From positions 1-45,356 of the forward strand of contig JBKQSL010000086.1 in assembly GCA_052143655.1 (NCBI GenBank): a DNA stretch of 45,356 nt. The letters are read 5' to 3'. Each line of letters begins with the position of its first letter. Position 1 is the first letter of the stretch. Below, one piece after another: positions 44,053 through 45,356 of this stretch. A program made the translations under genes and the position numbers. This DNA comes from CAVSUR01 sp052143655. GTDB taxonomy: Bacteria; Actinomycetota; Actinomycetes; Streptosporangiales; Streptosporangiaceae. The notes under the pieces were generated by a model. The model worked only from the letters and a program-made list of their open reading frames with translations. It made no database searches and was not told the origin of the DNA.

Positions 44053-44328
44053 CCGGCCAGGCCCGGCCCGCAGGCCGGCCGCGACCCGAACCGCCGCCGG
44101 CCGCCGGCGCCCCCAGGGGCCGACGGCCGGCTTACGGGCGCCCGCCCGGGTCAGCGCCGGATCGGTGGTGACCCGGGCCAGGTCATATCCGCTGGCCGTG
44201 TGCTCGTCACGGGCCAGGATCAGGCTAACGGCGCGGGTGTGCCGGGACATCCGCCTATCCGTCACCGCAGGCGGCCGCCCTTCAGCCGCCAGCCGCCATC
44301 AAAAGTGCGAAACCTCAGTACGTCTTTT

Positions 44329-44365
44329 CCTTTACGTTCCGCGACTCCTTTTACGTTCTGCGACA
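44329..44365. repeat. Direct repeat CCTTT(T)ACGTTCYGCGAC x2
   Basis: Two near-identical ~18-base copies lie back to back at 44329 and 44347, differing by one inserted T and one C/T change. A TACGT core is shared with the palindromes 70 bp downstream. They may be extra binding sites for the antitoxin or another regulator. Confidence 0.5.
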
Positions 44366-44417
44366 CGATGCCGACGGCGACTGTCCTTGTGCGGGGAGCG
44401 GACCGCTCCCCGCCTGC

Positions 44418-44443
44418 GAGTACGTAACGTACTTGACGTACTC
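44418..44443. promoter_or_regulatory. ACGTAC palindromes, likely antitoxin operator
   Basis: GAGTACGT (44418) is the exact inverse of ACGTACTC ending at 44443. A nested palindrome GTACGT-A-ACGTAC covers 44420-44432. The element lies 47 bp before the antitoxin ATG, where autoregulatory TA operators usually sit. Confidence 0.6.
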
Positions 44444-44490
44444 ATGCTGGTGGGGTTGACTTGAGGCAACCACCACAGGGGGCATGCCTG

Positions 44491-44907
44491 ATGACCGCCG
44501 TTCACTACGACAGCTACACCGAAGCGCGTAACAACCTCAAGCACCTGCTCGACGCCGCCGAGAGCGGCATGGTGGCCACGGTCCGCCGGGAATCGGCCAC
44601 TACCGCCGTGCTCGACGCCGCCCGGCTGAGGCATTTCCTCGCCTCAGTTGTGCCGTCCCGCGCCCGGGTCATCGGTGAGGCCGGCGGCTGGTCGGTGTTC
44701 ATCCCCGGCCTCCCGATCGCTGCCGACGGGGAGACATTCGACGAGGCGATCACCGACATGACCGATGCCCTGCGCGAATACGCCCGCGACTGGCAGGACC
44801 ACCTGCACAGCGCCCCGAACCACCGCGATAACTGGGGCCTGGTTCAGCTGATCAGCCTCAGCGACGACGGCCAGCTCCGCGAGTGGCTCCGGGGGCCGGT
44901 ACGGTGA
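44491..44907 (+). CDS. Prevent-host-death-type antitoxin
   Basis: A 138-aa antitoxin-like protein. The N-terminus (YDSYTEARNNLKHLLDAAES at ~6-25) follows the Phd/YefM pattern of DNA binding and dimerisation. The central part (FIPGLPIAADGETFDEAITD) resembles HicB-type partial RNase H folds. ATG at 44491 has AGGGGG upstream; a TTG at 44461 would extend it by 10 residues. Its stop overlaps the toxin start by 4 bases. It likely neutralises the downstream protein and represses the promoter at the ACGTAC palindromes. Confidence 0.85.
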   Translation: MTAVHYDSYTEARNNLKHLLDAAESGMVATVRRESATTAVLDAARLRHFLASVVPSRARVIGEAGGWSVFIPGLPIAADGETFDEAITDMTDALREYARDWQDHLHSAPNHRDNWGLVQLISLSDDGQLREWLRGPVR

Positions 44908-45329
44908 CCTGGCCAGCGCCAACGCGCAAGGACCACGAGGCGTTCTGCCTGGCCGAAGGCTGGCAGCCGGTCGCTGACGCGCGCGCCCGGACCGGAACCC
45001 ACCACGTCACCTACGAGTTGCACCTGCATGACGGGCGGATCCTGCGGACCCGTATCTCCCACCCGGTGAACCGCGACGGCTACGGGCCCGGAATTTGGAA
45101 CCATATCCTCAAAGACCAACTCGACGTTGACGAAGCGGCCTTCTGGGCCTGCGCCCGCGATGGCGTCAGGCCAGACCGGGGCGCGCCGGAGCCTCCAGCC
45201 GAAGGCCTGCCCGCGGACCTGCTCCACCTCCTCATCACCCGCGCGCACCTCAGCGAAGCCGAAGCAGCCGCGATGACCAGGGACCAGGCCATCGCCAGGA
45301 TGCAGCAGTACTGGACCACCGGAACCTAG
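44904..45329 (+). CDS. Putative toxin (cytotoxic translational repressor family)
   Basis: A 141-aa protein resembling actinobacterial proteins annotated as cytotoxic translational repressors of TA systems. Conserved stretches are RKDHEAFCLAEGWQPV (~8-23), GTHHVTYELHLHDGRILRTR (~33-52), the HPVNRDGYGPGIWNHILKDQ segment and RGAPEPPAEGLPADLLHLL. The His-rich THH and ISH positions are candidate nuclease residues, which I cannot confirm. GTG at 44904 overlaps the antitoxin stop, as in coupled TA operons. It is the last complete gene in the window. Confidence 0.8.
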   Translation: MTWPAPTRKDHEAFCLAEGWQPVADARARTGTHHVTYELHLHDGRILRTRISHPVNRDGYGPGIWNHILKDQLDVDEAAFWACARDGVRPDRGAPEPPAEGLPADLLHLLITRAHLSEAEAAAMTRDQAIARMQQYWTTGT

Positions 45330-45356
45330 AACCGCCGACCCACCCAACGCGACGCG

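Larger units (their letters stand above)
44053..44490. other. 438-bp intergenic region before the toxin-antitoxin genes
   Basis: No gene is supported. The left 200 bp are GC-rich without structure I can name. The right part turns AT-richer and holds the direct repeats at 44329-44365 and the ACGTAC palindromes at 44418-44443, which are probably control sites for the next operon. Confidence 0.5.

Overview
The window is very GC-rich, with strong third-position GC bias, and comes from a high-GC actinobacterium. The main support for this is a mycofactocin (MFT) biosynthesis cluster, together with GTP-dependent PEP carboxykinase, an NDMA-type methanol dehydrogenase, a stand-alone LigD-type polymerase domain and an F420/LLM-type oxidoreductase fragment. 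Genus cannot be fixed from the sequence; a filamentous or soil actinomycete (Streptosporangiales/Frankiales-like) is an inference. No rRNA, tRNA, CRISPR array or insertion sequence was recognised.

Layout. (1) 1-3.6 kb: an open-ended Ala/Pro/Gly-rich gene, then PEP carboxykinase, each followed or separated by strong hairpins. (2) 3.6-8.6 kb: an alcohol/aldehyde block with a GAF-type regulator, aldehyde dehydrogenase and DUF779 protein on the minus strand, divergent from an iron-type alcohol dehydrogenase. (3) 8.6-13.2 kb: a NarL-type two-component pair and, converging on it, glycogen branching enzyme. (4) 13.4-18.7 kb, minus strand: NDMA-dependent methanol dehydrogenase (mdo), MoxR ATPase, VWA/CoxE-like protein and a methyltransferase resembling MftM. 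(5) 19.1-31.8 kb, plus strand: mftA, mftB, mftC, two OYE/FadH-like iron-sulfur flavoproteins, fixB-fixC-fixX-fixA-like genes, mftE, an SDR and mftF. From mftC to mftF most junctions are stop/start overlaps. (6) 31.7-37.6 kb: sugar epimerase, coiled-coil protein, LigD-type polymerase, AhpD-like protein, a 57-aa Cys/His protein, an HEAGH metallopeptidase-like protein, an MFS transporter and a truncated LLM oxidoreductase. (7) 37.9-45.3 kb: accessory region with MarR and PadR regulators, two NAD(P)-binding proteins, a PNPOx-like protein, a TOPRIM fragment, a DHA2 exporter under PadR boxes, and a toxin-antitoxin pair.

How the genes fit together. Known roles are: MftA is the precursor peptide, MftB/MftC modify its C-terminal Val-Tyr, MftE cleaves it, and MftF glycosylates the redox cofactor. 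Mdo and mycofactocin-coupled SDRs then use it for alcohol oxidation. No gene for MftD (the oxidative deaminase), MftG (the GMC-family electron outlet) or MftR (the TetR regulator) is visible here. Instead two OYE-type flavoproteins and a complete FixABCX-like electron-transfer module sit between mftC and mftE. My leading hypothesis is a variant mycofactocin system in which this module finishes the cofactor and/or passes its electrons to the quinone pool. A 34-bp perfect palindrome lies between mdo and mftA, and the MoxR/VWA pair carries histidine-rich segments that may relate to metal loading of the dehydrogenase.
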